A program made the translations under genes and the position numbers. From JAKALD01 sp963817785 (GTDB taxonomy: Bacteria; Pseudomonadota; Gammaproteobacteria; Burkholderiales; SG8-39), in assembly GCA_963817785.1 (NCBI GenBank), contig CAWFPL010000003.1, positions 248,001 to 312,000 on the forward strand: DNA of 64,000 bases, given 5' to 3'. The notes under the pieces were generated by a model. The model searched no databases. It had not been told where the DNA came from and was given only the letters and a program-made list of their open reading frames with translations. Below, piece by piece: positions 1-8,451 of this stretch (positions are counted from its first letter, which is position 1; each line of letters opens with the position of its first letter).

Positions 1-322
1 TTTCCTGCGTTGGCAGCTTTCCGATCACCACTGCCCCCACGCTTCCCAGGTCGGACAGAGCCGGGTCGCGCAGGAACTCTTCCAGGGGAACCAGCCATAC
101 CGGCACGCGCCGCGCAAGCTGGCGCGCCGGGGCAATGACCCGCAGGCGGGTCGAGGCGACGCTCGAGTCGTAGGCTTCGTCGGGGTTGACGCGGGTGGGC
201 GTGTCGACCTGAACCACGAACGCGACGCCGGCGCCGTGCGGAAACGGCCGACTCGGCGGTGCGGCGGGCCACTTGCGTGAGCGCAGCCAGCGTGCGGCGC
301 CCGCGGCGATGGAGTCGAGCAT
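1..322 (-). CDS. Glycosyltransferase-like protein, N-terminal part (runs off left edge)
   Basis: A minus-strand frame is open from an ATG at 322 to the window edge, about 107 residues. After a basic, proline-rich start it reads VVQVDTPTRVNPDEAYDSS, then an STRLRVIAPARQLARRVPVW stretch. An 'S-x-RLRV--PARxLAxR' pattern is common at the N-terminus of GT4-type glycosyltransferases, where the protein describes a shared geography of acceptor binding. The catalytic domain lies outside the window, so the family call is tentative. It starts 50 bases downstream of the spermidine synthase stop on the same strand and could be co-transcribed with it. No strong ribosome-binding site precedes the ATG, so the start is uncertain. 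Confidence 0.45.
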   Translation of the reverse strand, partial: MLDSIAAGAARWLRSRKWPAAPPSRPFPHGAGVAFVVQVDTPTRVNPDEAYDSSVASTRLRVIAPARQLARRVPVWLVPLEEFLRDPALSDLGSVGAVVIGKLPTQE

Positions 323-372
323 GCGGCGCCCGGAGCGCTCGGGCGGCTGCCGCGCGCCGGGTCCCGCGAGCC

Positions 373-1632
373 TTACTTCGCCGCGGCGCGCACCACGCCC
401 AGGCGCCGGCCGCGCGAGGCGGTCTTGAGCCGCGGCGGGGCCACCAGGTCGCGCACGAAGTTGGGCAGTGCGAACACGCCCTCGTGGGTCTCGCCGTTGT
501 AGAAGCGCAGGTCCGTTAGCTTGCGCTGCTCGATGCGGCGGTCGATCTCGTCGGCGGTGAACGCCTTGGGATCGAGCTTGTCCGAGCACACCGCCATGGC
601 CCACTGCGAGCCGTACAGCGGAATGAACATCGTGTACGGGCGCACGATGCGGAACACGCCGCTCAGGCGCTGCGCGAGCTCGCCGACCCGGTCGGGACGC
701 GCCACCGGCGCGCCGATGTGCAGCACCAGCGCGCCGCCGGGAGCGAGCGCCTGGCGGCACTGCTGGAAGAATTCCGTCGAGTAAAGCGCCTCGGCCGGTC
801 CAACCGGGTCGTTCAGGTCGAGCGCGATCAGATCGAACTTCTCGCTGGTCTCGCGCACGAAGCGCAGGCCGTCTTCGATCAGCACCCGCAGCCTGGGGTT
901 GTCGAACGCACCGCGGTGCACCTCGTGGAAATACTCCTTGGCGACCTTGATCACGTCCTCGTCGATCTCGACCATCGTCACCTGCTCGACCGAGGGGTGC
1001 TTGAGCGCCTCCTCGGAGGAGCCGCCGTCGCCGCCGCCGATGATCAGCACCTTCTTCGGCGCCGCGTGCGCGGCGAGCGCGGGGTGGATCAGGTTCTCGT
1101 GGTAGACGAACTCGTCGCGCTCGGAGGTCATGTTGAAGCCGTCGAGCCGGAACAGCTTGCCGTACTGCGGCGTGTCGTAGATCTGCATCTTCTGGTACCG
1201 GGTTTGCCACTCGCCCAGCATGCGGCTCGCCTTGATGTAGAACCCGGTCGACTCGTTGAGCGGCTCCGTCAGCAGGTGCTCGCCGCGCTCGATCGCGTGG
1301 CTCGCGACCTCGGCCGGCTCGAAGTGCGCCACGATGGCGTCGAACAGCTGGCGCGCCTTGGCCGAGTTGTCGGCGCTGTAGTTGCAGACGTAGACGTCGA
1401 GCGTCAGGCCCTGGCGCTCGGGCCAGGTATGGACCGCCACGTGGGATTCGGCGAGCACGACGACGCCGGTGAAGCCGCCGCCGTCGAACTGGCGGAAGTT
1501 GGTGTCGAGGATGGTCAGGCCGGACCGGTTCACCAGGTCGACGCATCGCTCGCGGAAGCGCTCGCCGTCGAGCAGGAGCTGCGGATCGCAGCGGCAGCCG
1601 TTCAGGTCACCGATGAGATGCAAACCGTTCAT
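373..1632 (-). CDS. speE: Fused S-adenosylmethionine decarboxylase / spermidine synthase
   Basis: One 419-residue protein carries two consecutive steps of spermidine synthesis. Residues 1-120 are a SpeD/SpeH-type AdoMet decarboxylase proenzyme. The ESHVAVHTWPE motif places self-cleavage between Glu62 and Ser63, which would generate the pyruvoyl cofactor. Residues from about 125 to the end are an aminopropyltransferase: YQKMQIYDTPQYGKLFRLDG, the AdoMet-binding VLIIGGGDGGSSEE motif, then LDLNDPVGP. Decarboxylated AdoMet made by the first domain is the aminopropyl donor for the second, so the fusion would pass its product directly to the partner domain. A GGGAG ribosome-binding site sits 7 bases before the ATG. 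Free-standing SpeD and SpeE are the usual arrangement; fusions are known but less common. Confidence 0.93.
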   Translation of the reverse strand: MNGLHLIGDLNGCRCDPQLLLDGERFRERCVDLVNRSGLTILDTNFRQFDGGGFTGVVVLAESHVAVHTWPERQGLTLDVYVCNYSADNSAKARQLFDAIVAHFEPAEVASHAIERGEHLLTEPLNESTGFYIKASRMLGEWQTRYQKMQIYDTPQYGKLFRLDGFNMTSERDEFVYHENLIHPALAAHAAPKKVLIIGGGDGGSSEEALKHPSVEQVTMVEIDEDVIKVAKEYFHEVHRGAFDNPRLRVLIEDGLRFVRETSEKFDLIALDLNDPVGPAEALYSTEFFQQCRQALAPGGALVLHIGAPVARPDRVGELAQRLSGVFRIVRPYTMFIPLYGSQWAMAVCSDKLDPKAFTADEIDRRIEQRKLTDLRFYNGETHEGVFALPNFVRDLVAPPRLKTASRGRRLGVVRAAAK

Positions 1633-1799
1633 TTTCGTTCTCCCCGAAAAACGCGAAGGCGCAACCCAGCGCTCTCACCAGGCTGCGCCCTTTCGTTACG
1701 CCTCGCGGCCAAAAAACGAAAAGCGTGCGACTCGTTCAATTCGTGCAGAACCCCTCTTGGGCCGCCCCGCGCTGCCGACTCGCACCCGCCAGCGCGAAG

Positions 1800-2717
1800 C
1801 TAGGCGCCCGTTCCAGTTGTGCGCCGGATCTGTGCGGCCACCGCATCGATCAGGCGTCGAGCGACCGAGATTTTACTTGGAAGTTTAGGTAATTGGAATA
1901 CGTCGAACCACTCCGCGGCCTCGATTTCTCCGGCTTGCGGGCGGATTTCGCCCGCGGTCCAGTCGCAGGTGAACGCGATCATCAGCGAGTGCGGGAACGG
2001 CCACGGCTGGCTGGCGAAGTAGGCAATGTTGTCGACCGCGACGCCCACCTCCTCGGCCACCTCGCGCGCCAGGCACTGCTCGAGCGACTCGCCCGGCTCG
2101 ACGAAGCCGGCGAGCGCGCTGTACATGCCGGGCGGGAAATGCGGGCCGCGCGCCAGCAGCATCTCGCGCCCGCGGCGCACCAGCGCCATCACCGCCGGCG
2201 CGATCCTCGGGTACGCGGACAGCCCGCAGGACGGGCACACGCGCACGCGCTCTTCGCGCTTGGGCGCGGTCGCGGTGCCGCAGCGGCCGCAGAACTGGTG
2301 CGTGCGGTCCCAGTCGATGAGCTGTAGCGCGCGCCCGGCGAGCGCGAAGTGCGCGTCCTCGAGCACCGAAAACAGCGCCCGCAGCCCTTCCCAGGCCATG
2401 CCGGCGGGCGCCGGGCTGTCCGCCGCCACCTCGGCCGCGTAGAACGGCGTGTCCGCCAGCTGCCCGAGGTGCAGGCTGCGCAGCGGCTGCACTCCGAGCG
2501 CGCTCGCGCTCGCGGCGGAGGGCGCCCGCGCCCAGCTCGGGCGCACCCGCACGCGCAGGTCCTCCGTGGGCGCCGCGCTCGGCGGGCCGATCTCGACCAG
2601 CAGCTCGTTGCCGCGGAATACGAGCCAATGGCCCGAGCCGGCGGCGGCCGAATCCGCCGCCGTCGGCTGGGCGAAGCCCTCCGGGCTGTGGAAGGGAAGG
2701 TGGGCCACGGGATGCAA
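1800..2717 (-). CDS. nudC: NADH pyrophosphatase / NAD-cap hydrolase NudC
   Basis: A 305-residue NudC-type Nudix hydrolase that cleaves NAD(H), and in characterised homologues the NAD cap of RNA. A zinc ribbon is formed by Cys143, Cys146, Cys161 and Cys164 (CGRCG and CPSCG). The Nudix box spans residues 204-226 and contains the REVAEEVG core with its metal-binding glutamates. It is followed by SQPWPFPHS (236-244), the motif that separates NADH pyrophosphatases from other Nudix proteins. No ATG is available near the start: the frame opens with TTG at 2717, and a GTG at 2708 is an alternative. It lies between cbbR and the speE fusion, all on the minus strand. Confidence 0.93.
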   Translation of the reverse strand: MHPVAHLPFHSPEGFAQPTAADSAAAGSGHWLVFRGNELLVEIGPPSAAPTEDLRVRVRPSWARAPSAASASALGVQPLRSLHLGQLADTPFYAAEVAADSPAPAGMAWEGLRALFSVLEDAHFALAGRALQLIDWDRTHQFCGRCGTATAPKREERVRVCPSCGLSAYPRIAPAVMALVRRGREMLLARGPHFPPGMYSALAGFVEPGESLEQCLAREVAEEVGVAVDNIAYFASQPWPFPHSLMIAFTCDWTAGEIRPQAGEIEAAEWFDVFQLPKLPSKISVARRLIDAVAAQIRRTTGTGA

Positions 2718-2736
2718 GTCTAAGCCAGGCGCGGGC

Positions 2737-3687
2737 TCAGGCGAGCGCGCGTTCGATCAGCGCCGCGCCGCGCTCGAGCAGGAACGCCTTGAACGCGACC
2801 GCGGCCGGCGACAGGCGCTTGCGCTCGCGGTGGATCACGAACCACTCGCGCATCACCGGGGTGCCCGTCACGCGCAGCACCGCGAGGCGGCGGGTGGCCA
2901 GCTCGAGCCCCACGGTGTGCAGCGACAGGAAGCTCACGCCCATGCCCGCCATCACCGCCTGCTTGATGGTCTCGTTCGAGCTCATCTCGATCGTCTCGGC
3001 GGGCTCGAAGCCGCGCGCGGCGAAGAAGCGCTCCATGGCGTTGCGCGTGCCCGAGCCGCGCTCGCGGATGAGGAAGGTCTCGGCGGCGAGCTGCGTCAGC
3101 GCGACGCGCCGCCGGCGGGCGAGCGGGTGCTCCGGCGCGGCGATGATCGCCAGCGGGTGGCGCGCGAAGGCCTGCGCCACGGTGTCCAGCCCGCGCGGCG
3201 CGCGGCCCATCAGCACCAGGTCGGAGGTGTTCTCGGCCAGCTCGTGGATCACCGCCTCGCGGTTGCTCACGACCAGGCGCACTCTCACCTCGGGGTGGCG
3301 GCGGCGGAATTCCGCCAGCACCTTCGGCGCGAAGTACTTTGCGGTGCTGGTGACCGCGATCTGCAGCTCGCCGCCGCCGCTGCCCTTCAGCGCATCGAGC
3401 GCCGCCCCGGCCTCGCGCACCTGCTGCAGCACGGCGCGGCTGTGGCGCAGCAGCTCCTCGCCGGCGCGCGTGAGGTGCATGCGCCGGCCCATCTGCTCGA
3501 ACAGCGGCAGCCCGACATGCTCCTCGAGCTGCTTGAGCTGGATCGACACGGCCGGCTGAGTGAGATGCATTTCACGCGCGGCGTGGCCGTAGTGCAGGTG
3601 GCGCCCCGCGGCCTCGAAGATGCGCAGTTGCTTGAGCGTGACGCGCTGCATGTCGGAGCGGGGCGGCGTTTCGAAAATCTTATGCAT
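2737..3687 (-). CDS. cbbR: LysR-type regulator of the Calvin-cycle operon, CbbR
   Basis: A 316-residue LysR-family regulator transcribed divergently from cbbL, the standard arrangement for CbbR. The N-terminal winged helix reads TLKQLRIFEAAGRHLHYGHA and then AAREMHLTQPAVSIQLKQLE. The rest is a periplasmic-binding-protein-like effector domain, which in CbbR proteins senses metabolites such as RuBP, PEP or NADPH. The ATG at 3687 adds 12 residues (MHKIFETPPRSD) not typical of the family. The Met13 codon at 3651 fits better, because it leaves the inverted repeat at 3692-3714 about 40 bases upstream instead of 5. Expected to activate the cbb genes to its right and to autoregulate. Confidence 0.9.
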   Translation of the reverse strand: MHKIFETPPRSDMQRVTLKQLRIFEAAGRHLHYGHAAREMHLTQPAVSIQLKQLEEHVGLPLFEQMGRRMHLTRAGEELLRHSRAVLQQVREAGAALDALKGSGGGELQIAVTSTAKYFAPKVLAEFRRRHPEVRVRLVVSNREAVIHELAENTSDLVLMGRAPRGLDTVAQAFARHPLAIIAAPEHPLARRRRVALTQLAAETFLIRERGSGTRNAMERFFAARGFEPAETIEMSSNETIKQAVMAGMGVSFLSLHTVGLELATRRLAVLRVTGTPVMREWFVIHRERKRLSPAAVAFKAFLLERGAALIERALA

Positions 3688-3691
3688 TCGA

Positions 3692-3714
3692 TTAGAACAT
3701 TTAAGTAGTTCTTA
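3692..3714. promoter_or_regulatory. Probable CbbR operator between cbbR and cbbL
   Basis: A nearly perfect inverted repeat, TTAGAAC-N9-GTTCTTA, lies in the AT-rich intergenic region between the divergent cbbR and cbbL. LysR regulators bind interrupted dyads with a T-N11-A core, and CbbR sites occur in this position in other autotrophs. It lies about 50 bases before the cbbL start. Binding is inferred from position and symmetry only. Confidence 0.5.
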
Positions 3715-3765
3715 TCACAAGCGCGCGCTAACGTGGCCCGCACGACACACCCGGAGGGAGCGGCC

Positions 3766-5232
3766 ATGGGCAAGCTCGAGCAGGCAGGCAGGCCAGGCGG
3801 CGCGCGCGAGCGCTACCGCGCGGGCGTCATGAAATACGCGCAGATGGGCTACTGGGACGCGGACTATGCGCCCAGGGAGACCGACGTGATCGCGCTGTTC
3901 CGCATCACGCCGCAGGAGGGCGTCGACCCCGAGGAGGCCGCCGCCGCGGTCGCGGGCGAGTCCTCGACCGCGACCTGGACGGTGGTCTGGACCGACCGCC
4001 TCACCGCCTGCGACCGCTATCGCGCCAAGGCCTACCGGGTCGATCCCGTCCCCGGCACGCCGGGGCAGTATTTCGCCTACATCGCCTACGACCTGGCGCT
4101 GTTCGAGCCGGGCTCGATCGCCAACCTGACCGCCTCGATCATCGGCAACGTGTTCGGCTTCAAGCCGCTCAAGGCGCTGCGTCTGGAGGACATGCGCCTG
4201 CCGGTCGCCTACGTGAAGACCTTCGACGGCCCGCCGACCGGCATCGTGGTCGAGCGCGAGCGCCTGGACAAGTTCGGCCGGCCGCTGCTCGGCGCTACGG
4301 TCAAGCCCAAGCTCGGGCTCTCGGGCAAGAACTACGGGCGCGTGGTGTACGAGGCGCTCAAAGGCGGCCTGGACTTCACCAAGGACGACGAGAACATCAA
4401 CTCGCAGCCGTTCATGCACTGGCGCGACCGGTTCCTGTACTGCATGGAGGCCGTGAATCGCGCCCAGGCCGCCACCGGCGAGGTCAAGGGCACCTACCTG
4501 AACGTCACCGCCGGCACCATGGAGGACATGTACGAGCGCGCCGAGTTCGCGAAGGAGCTGGGCAGCTGCGTCGTGATGATCGACCTGGTGATCGGCTACA
4601 CCGCGATCCAGTCGATGTCCAAGTGGGCGCGCAGGAACGACATGATCCTGCACCTGCACCGCGCCGGGCACTCGACCTACACGCGGCAGAAGACCCACGG
4701 CGTGTCGTTCCGCGTGATCTCCAAGTGGATGCGCCTGGCCGGAGTGGACCACATCCATGCCGGCACGGTGGTCGGCAAGCTCGAGGGCGATCCCAACTCG
4801 GTGCAGGGCTTCTACAACGTGCTGCGCGAGGAACACAATCCCGTGGATCTGCAGCGCGGCCTGTTCTTCGAGCAGGACTGGGCGGGCCTGAGGAAGGTGA
4901 TGCCCGTCGCCTCGGGCGGCATCCATGCCGGCCAGATGCACCAGTTGCTGCACTACCTGGGCGAGGACGTGGTGCTGCAATTCGGCGGGGGCACCATCGG
5001 CCACCCGATGGGCATTGCCGCCGGCGCCACCGCCAACCGGGTCGCGCTCGAGGCGATGGTGCTGGCGCGCAACGAAGGCCGCGACATCTGGAACGAGGGT
5101 CCGCAGATCCTCGAGCAGGCGGCGCGCTTCTGCACGCCGCTCAAGCAGGCGCTCGAGACCTGGAAGGACGTGACTTTCGACTACGCTTCCACCGACACCC
5201 CCGATTTCGTGCCGACGGCGACCGCCGCCTGA
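3766..5232 (+). CDS. cbbL: RuBisCO large subunit, form IC (red type)
   Basis: The catalytic subunit of ribulose-1,5-bisphosphate carboxylase/oxygenase, 488 residues. The sequence follows the red-type form IC pattern: RYRAGVMKYAQMGYWDADY at the start, GESSTATWTVVWTDRLTAC, GATVKPKLGLSGKNYGRVVY, the carbamylated-lysine segment GGLDFTKDDENINSQPF, and loop 6 as VVGKLEGDP. The ATG at 3766 is chosen because GGAGGGAG lies 6 bases upstream; a GTG at 3733 in the same frame would add 11 unusual residues. First gene of the operon cbbLSXY-FBPase homologue-cbbP-fba, divergent from cbbR. Confidence 0.98.
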   Translation: MGKLEQAGRPGGARERYRAGVMKYAQMGYWDADYAPRETDVIALFRITPQEGVDPEEAAAAVAGESSTATWTVVWTDRLTACDRYRAKAYRVDPVPGTPGQYFAYIAYDLALFEPGSIANLTASIIGNVFGFKPLKALRLEDMRLPVAYVKTFDGPPTGIVVERERLDKFGRPLLGATVKPKLGLSGKNYGRVVYEALKGGLDFTKDDENINSQPFMHWRDRFLYCMEAVNRAQAATGEVKGTYLNVTAGTMEDMYERAEFAKELGSCVVMIDLVIGYTAIQSMSKWARRNDMILHLHRAGHSTYTRQKTHGVSFRVISKWMRLAGVDHIHAGTVVGKLEGDPNSVQGFYNVLREEHNPVDLQRGLFFEQDWAGLRKVMPVASGGIHAGQMHQLLHYLGEDVVLQFGGGTIGHPMGIAAGATANRVALEAMVLARNEGRDIWNEGPQILEQAARFCTPLKQALETWKDVTFDYASTDTPDFVPTATAA

Positions 5233-5246
5233 GCCGGAGACCCGAC

Positions 5247-5666
5247 ATGAGACTCACGCAAGGCACTTTCTCGTTCCTGCCCGACCTGACGGACGCGCAG
5301 ATCCGCGCCCAGATCGAGTACTGCCTCGCCCACGGCTGGGCGCTCTCGGTCGAGCACACCGACGACCCGCATCCGCGCAACGCCTACTGGGAGATGTTCG
5401 GCATGCCGATGTTCGACCTCAAGGACGCCGCCGGCGTCATGGCCGAAGTCGACGCCTGCCGCAAGACCTTCCCCGGCCAGTACATCAAGGTCAATGCCTT
5501 CGATGCCGCGCCGGGCTGGGAAGCGCTGCGCCTGTCGTTCATCGTCAACCGGCCGAAGAACGAGCCCGGCTTCGGACTGCTGCGCGAGGAGGGCGCCGGG
5601 CGCATGCAGCGCTATACGCTGCGCGCCTACGCGGCCGAGCGCCCCGAAGGCGAGCGCTACACGTAG
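5247..5666 (+). CDS. cbbS: RuBisCO small subunit, form IC
   Basis: A 139-residue small subunit starting 14 bases after cbbL. It opens with MRLTQGTFSFLPDLTD and continues QIEYCLAHGWALSVEHTDDP and NAYWEMFGMPMFD. The extended C-terminus (LSFIVNRP, then RMQRYTLRAYAAERPEGERY) corresponds to the extra beta-hairpin of red-type small subunits that helps assemble the L8S8 enzyme. It is followed 25 bases later by cbbX, as expected for red-type operons. Confidence 0.97.
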   Translation: MRLTQGTFSFLPDLTDAQIRAQIEYCLAHGWALSVEHTDDPHPRNAYWEMFGMPMFDLKDAAGVMAEVDACRKTFPGQYIKVNAFDAAPGWEALRLSFIVNRPKNEPGFGLLREEGAGRMQRYTLRAYAAERPEGERYT

Positions 5667-5691
5667 GCCGCTCGCGCGGGGGAGGGGGGAC

Positions 5692-6612
5692 ATGGGGGAG
5701 GCGCGCACGCTGCCGCCGAAGGCCGAGCCGGAAGCGCTCGACCTGCAGGCGCTGTACCGTGAATCGAACGTCGCTGCGGCGCTCGAGGCTCTCGATCGCG
5801 AGCTGATCGGCCTGGCGCCGGTCAAGACGCGCGTGCGCGAGATCGCCGCGCTGCTGCTGGTCGAGAAGCTGCGCCGCTCGGTGGGGCTGGAAGCGGGCCC
5901 GCCGTCGCTGCACATGTCCTTCACCGGAAACCCGGGGACCGGGAAGACCACCGTCGCGCTGCGCATGGCCGCGATCCTGCATGCTCTGGGCTACTCGAGG
6001 AAGGGCCACCTGGTCGCGGTGACGCGCGACGACCTGGTGGGCCAGTACATCGGCCACACCGCGCCCAAGACCAAGGAAGTGCTCAAGCGCGCGATGGGTG
6101 GCGTGCTGTTCATCGACGAGGCGTATTACCTGTATCGCCCGGAGAACGAGCGCGACTACGGGCAGGAGGCGATCGAGATCCTGCTGCAGGTGATGGAGAA
6201 CCAGCGCGCGGACCTGGTGGTGATCCTGGCCGGCTACAGGGATCGCATGGAGCGCTTCTTCGCTTCCAACCCGGGCATGGCCTCGCGCGTCGCCCACCAC
6301 ATCGATTTCCCGGACTACACCTCCGGCGAGCTGCTCGCAATCGCCGAGCTGATGCTCGCCGGCATGCAATACCGGCTCAGCCCGGAGGCCGTGGCGGCGC
6401 TGCGCGAATACATTGCGCTGAGGATGGCGCAGCCGCACTTCGCCAACGCGCGTTCGATCCGCAACGCGCTCGACCGCGCGCGGCTGCGCCAGGCCAAGCG
6501 CCTGTTCGAGCGCCGCGGCGTTGCGCTCACGCGCGAGGCGCTGATGACCATCGAGGCCGAGGACCTGCGCGCGAGCCGCGTGTTCGCGGCGGCGCAGGAG
6601 GAGAAACCGTGA
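5692..6612 (+). CDS. cbbX: Red-type RuBisCO activase CbbX
   Basis: A 306-residue AAA+ ATPase that removes inhibitory sugar phosphates from form IC RuBisCO by threading the large-subunit C-terminus. Visible are the Walker A GNPGTGKT (79-86), Walker B VLFIDEAYYL (138-147), the pore-loop region GQYIGHTAP and the arginine-rich NARSIRNALDRARLRQAKR near the C-terminus. The ATG at 5692 has the strong ribosome-binding site GGAGGGGGG just before it; upstream extension would overlap cbbS. The stop overlaps the cbbY start (GTGA), implying translational coupling. Confidence 0.97.
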   Translation: MGEARTLPPKAEPEALDLQALYRESNVAAALEALDRELIGLAPVKTRVREIAALLLVEKLRRSVGLEAGPPSLHMSFTGNPGTGKTTVALRMAAILHALGYSRKGHLVAVTRDDLVGQYIGHTAPKTKEVLKRAMGGVLFIDEAYYLYRPENERDYGQEAIEILLQVMENQRADLVVILAGYRDRMERFFASNPGMASRVAHHIDFPDYTSGELLAIAELMLAGMQYRLSPEAVAALREYIALRMAQPHFANARSIRNALDRARLRQAKRLFERRGVALTREALMTIEAEDLRASRVFAAAQEEKP

Positions 6613-7388
6613 CCACGACTGCTTTGCAGGCGCTGATCTTCGACGTCGACGGCACGCTCGCCGATACCGAGGAAATCCATCGCCAGGCATTCAACGCCGC
6701 CTTCATCGAGCTGTCGCTGTGGTGGGACTGGAGCGTTGAGGAGTACATGCAGCTGCTGCGCGTCTCCGGCGGGCCGCAGCGCATCGCGCATTACATCGCC
6801 ACGCTGGCGCTCCCCGAGAGCGACAAGGCGCGGCTGCGCGGGCTGGTGCCGGCGATCCACGCCACCAAGACGCGGCTGTACCGCGAGCTGATCGAGCGCG
6901 GCGCTCCGGTGCGCCCCGGCGTGCTGCGCCTGATGAAGGAGGCGCGCGCAGCCGGCCTGCGGCTGGCGCTCGGCGCCACGAGCACCTCCGCGAACGTCGA
7001 GGCGATGCTCTCGGCTTCGCTCGGGCGCGAGGCGCTCGGCTGGTTCAGCGCCATCGCCAGCGTGGACCAGGTGCCGAATCGCAAGCCGGCGCCCGATCTC
7101 TACCTGCGCCTGCTCGGCGAGCTGCGCCTGCCGGCGGCGGCCTGCGTCGCGTTCGAGGACTCGGGCAACGGCGTGCTTGCCGCCAAGGCCGCGGGCCTGT
7201 ACACCATCGCCACGCCTTCGCGCTGGACCGCGACCCAGGACTTTGGCGCGGCCGACCTGGTGCTCTACAGCCTGGGCGAGCCGCAGGCGCCGCTCGATCC
7301 GGTGACCGCCAAGGCGGTCGGCGCGCCGCAGCTCGGGGTGGCGCAGGTCGAACGGTTGCACGCCGCACGCACCGCGGGCGTGGCCTGA
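6609..7388 (+). CDS. cbbY: HAD-family phosphatase CbbY
   Basis: A 259-residue haloacid-dehalogenase phosphatase. Characterised CbbY proteins dephosphorylate xylulose-1,5-bisphosphate, a misfire product that blocks RuBisCO. Motif I is FDVDGTLADT with nucleophile Asp12 and acid/base Asp14, motif II lies in LALGATSTS, and motif III/IV is PAPDLYLRLL plus VAFEDSGNGVLAAKAAG. The helical cap domain carries SVEEYMQLLRVSGG. It overlaps cbbX by 4 bases. With CbbX it forms the RuBisCO repair pair of this operon. Confidence 0.93.
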   Translation: MTTTALQALIFDVDGTLADTEEIHRQAFNAAFIELSLWWDWSVEEYMQLLRVSGGPQRIAHYIATLALPESDKARLRGLVPAIHATKTRLYRELIERGAPVRPGVLRLMKEARAAGLRLALGATSTSANVEAMLSASLGREALGWFSAIASVDQVPNRKPAPDLYLRLLGELRLPAAACVAFEDSGNGVLAAKAAGLYTIATPSRWTATQDFGAADLVLYSLGEPQAPLDPVTAKAVGAPQLGVAQVERLHAARTAGVA

Positions 7389-7400
7389 GGAGAACCGATC

Positions 7401-8441
7401 ATGGACAGTCACGCCAAGACCATCACCGAGTTCATCATCGGCGAGCAACGCAAGTCGCCCGGCGCCACCGGCGGCTTCAGCGCGCTGCTCAACGACATCC
7501 GCATCGCGTGCAAGCGCATCGGCAACGTCATCGGCAAGGGCGCGCTCGCCGGCATCGCCGATGGCGAGCTGCGCCGGGCCGCGAATGAGACCTTCCTGCG
7601 CACCAACGAATGGGGCGGCCACCTCGCGGCGCTCGCCTCGGAAGCCGGTACCGGGCTGCACCACATCCCGCCGGCCTACCCGCGGGGACGCTATCTGCTC
7701 GCGTTCGACCCGCTGTGCGGCGCGGCCGGCCTCGAAGTCAACGCGGTGGCGGGCAGCCTGTTCTCGGTGCTGCGCGCCCCGGAAGGCGCGGAGCCGCCCG
7801 GGGAGAAGGACTTCCTGCAGCCGGGTGCGCGCCAGGTGTGCGCCGGCTACGCGATCTACGGGCCGACCATGATGCTGGTGCTCGCGCTGGAGACCGGGGT
7901 CAACGGCTTCACCCTCGACCGCGAGATCGGCGAGTTCATGCTCACGCATCCGGCGATCCGCGTTCCCGAGGAGACGAGCGAGTTCGCGATCGACTCCTCC
8001 AATGCGCGCTTCTGGGAGCCCGCGGTGAAGCGCTACGTCGACGAGTGCCTCGCCGGGCGCAGCGGCCCGCGCGGCAAGGACTTCAGGATGCGCTGGGCGG
8101 CCTCGCTGGTGGCCGACGCGCACCGCATTCTGCTGCACGGCGGCGTGTTCCTGTCGCCGCGCGACCGCAGCGAACCGCAGCGCGCCGGGTGCCACGAGCT
8201 GCTGTTCGAGGCCAATCCGCTCGCCTTCCTGATGGAGCGCGCCGGCGGCCGCGCGAGCACCGGCGATCGGGCCCTGCTCGAGGTGGCGCCGGCGGGCCTG
8301 CGCCAGCACACGCCGCTCATTTTCGGCTCGCGCACCGAGGTGGAGCGCCTGGAGCGCTACCACCGCGACTACAACGAGCGCGAGTACGACGCGCCGCTGT
8401 TCGGCAGCCGCGGGCTGTTCCGCGCGCGCGCCGAGGCGTAA
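7401..8441 (+). CDS. Class I fructose-1,6-bisphosphatase homologue with a degenerate active site
   Basis: 346 residues, the normal class I FBPase length. Most of the fold-defining sequence is intact: NEWGGHLAALAS, YPRGRYLLAFDPL, GYAIYGPTMMLVLALE, GVNGFTLDREIGEFMLTHP, RFWEPAVKRYVDECLAG and FEANPLAFLMERAGG. The catalytic signature DPLDGSSNID is instead DPLCGAAGLE (103-112), so one metal-binding Asp is Cys106 and both serines are alanines. The ASEE glutamate pair is ASEA (Ala82), and the usual QKKLD segment with its catalytic Asp is not recognisable. It sits where cbbF belongs, 12 bases after cbbY and 10 before cbbP. It may be a pseudoenzyme or have a new activity; catalysis of F1,6BP hydrolysis is doubtful. 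Confidence 0.85.
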   Translation: MDSHAKTITEFIIGEQRKSPGATGGFSALLNDIRIACKRIGNVIGKGALAGIADGELRRAANETFLRTNEWGGHLAALASEAGTGLHHIPPAYPRGRYLLAFDPLCGAAGLEVNAVAGSLFSVLRAPEGAEPPGEKDFLQPGARQVCAGYAIYGPTMMLVLALETGVNGFTLDREIGEFMLTHPAIRVPEETSEFAIDSSNARFWEPAVKRYVDECLAGRSGPRGKDFRMRWAASLVADAHRILLHGGVFLSPRDRSEPQRAGCHELLFEANPLAFLMERAGGRASTGDRALLEVAPAGLRQHTPLIFGSRTEVERLERYHRDYNEREYDAPLFGSRGLFRARAEA

Positions 8442-8451
8442 AGGAGCCGCC

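Noticed and set aside
1648..1705. Hairpin-like GAAGGCGCA / TGCGCCCTTTC upstream of the speE fusion as a riboswitch
   Set aside because: A single imperfect stem without recognisable conserved riboswitch core; could be incidental in a GC-rich leader.
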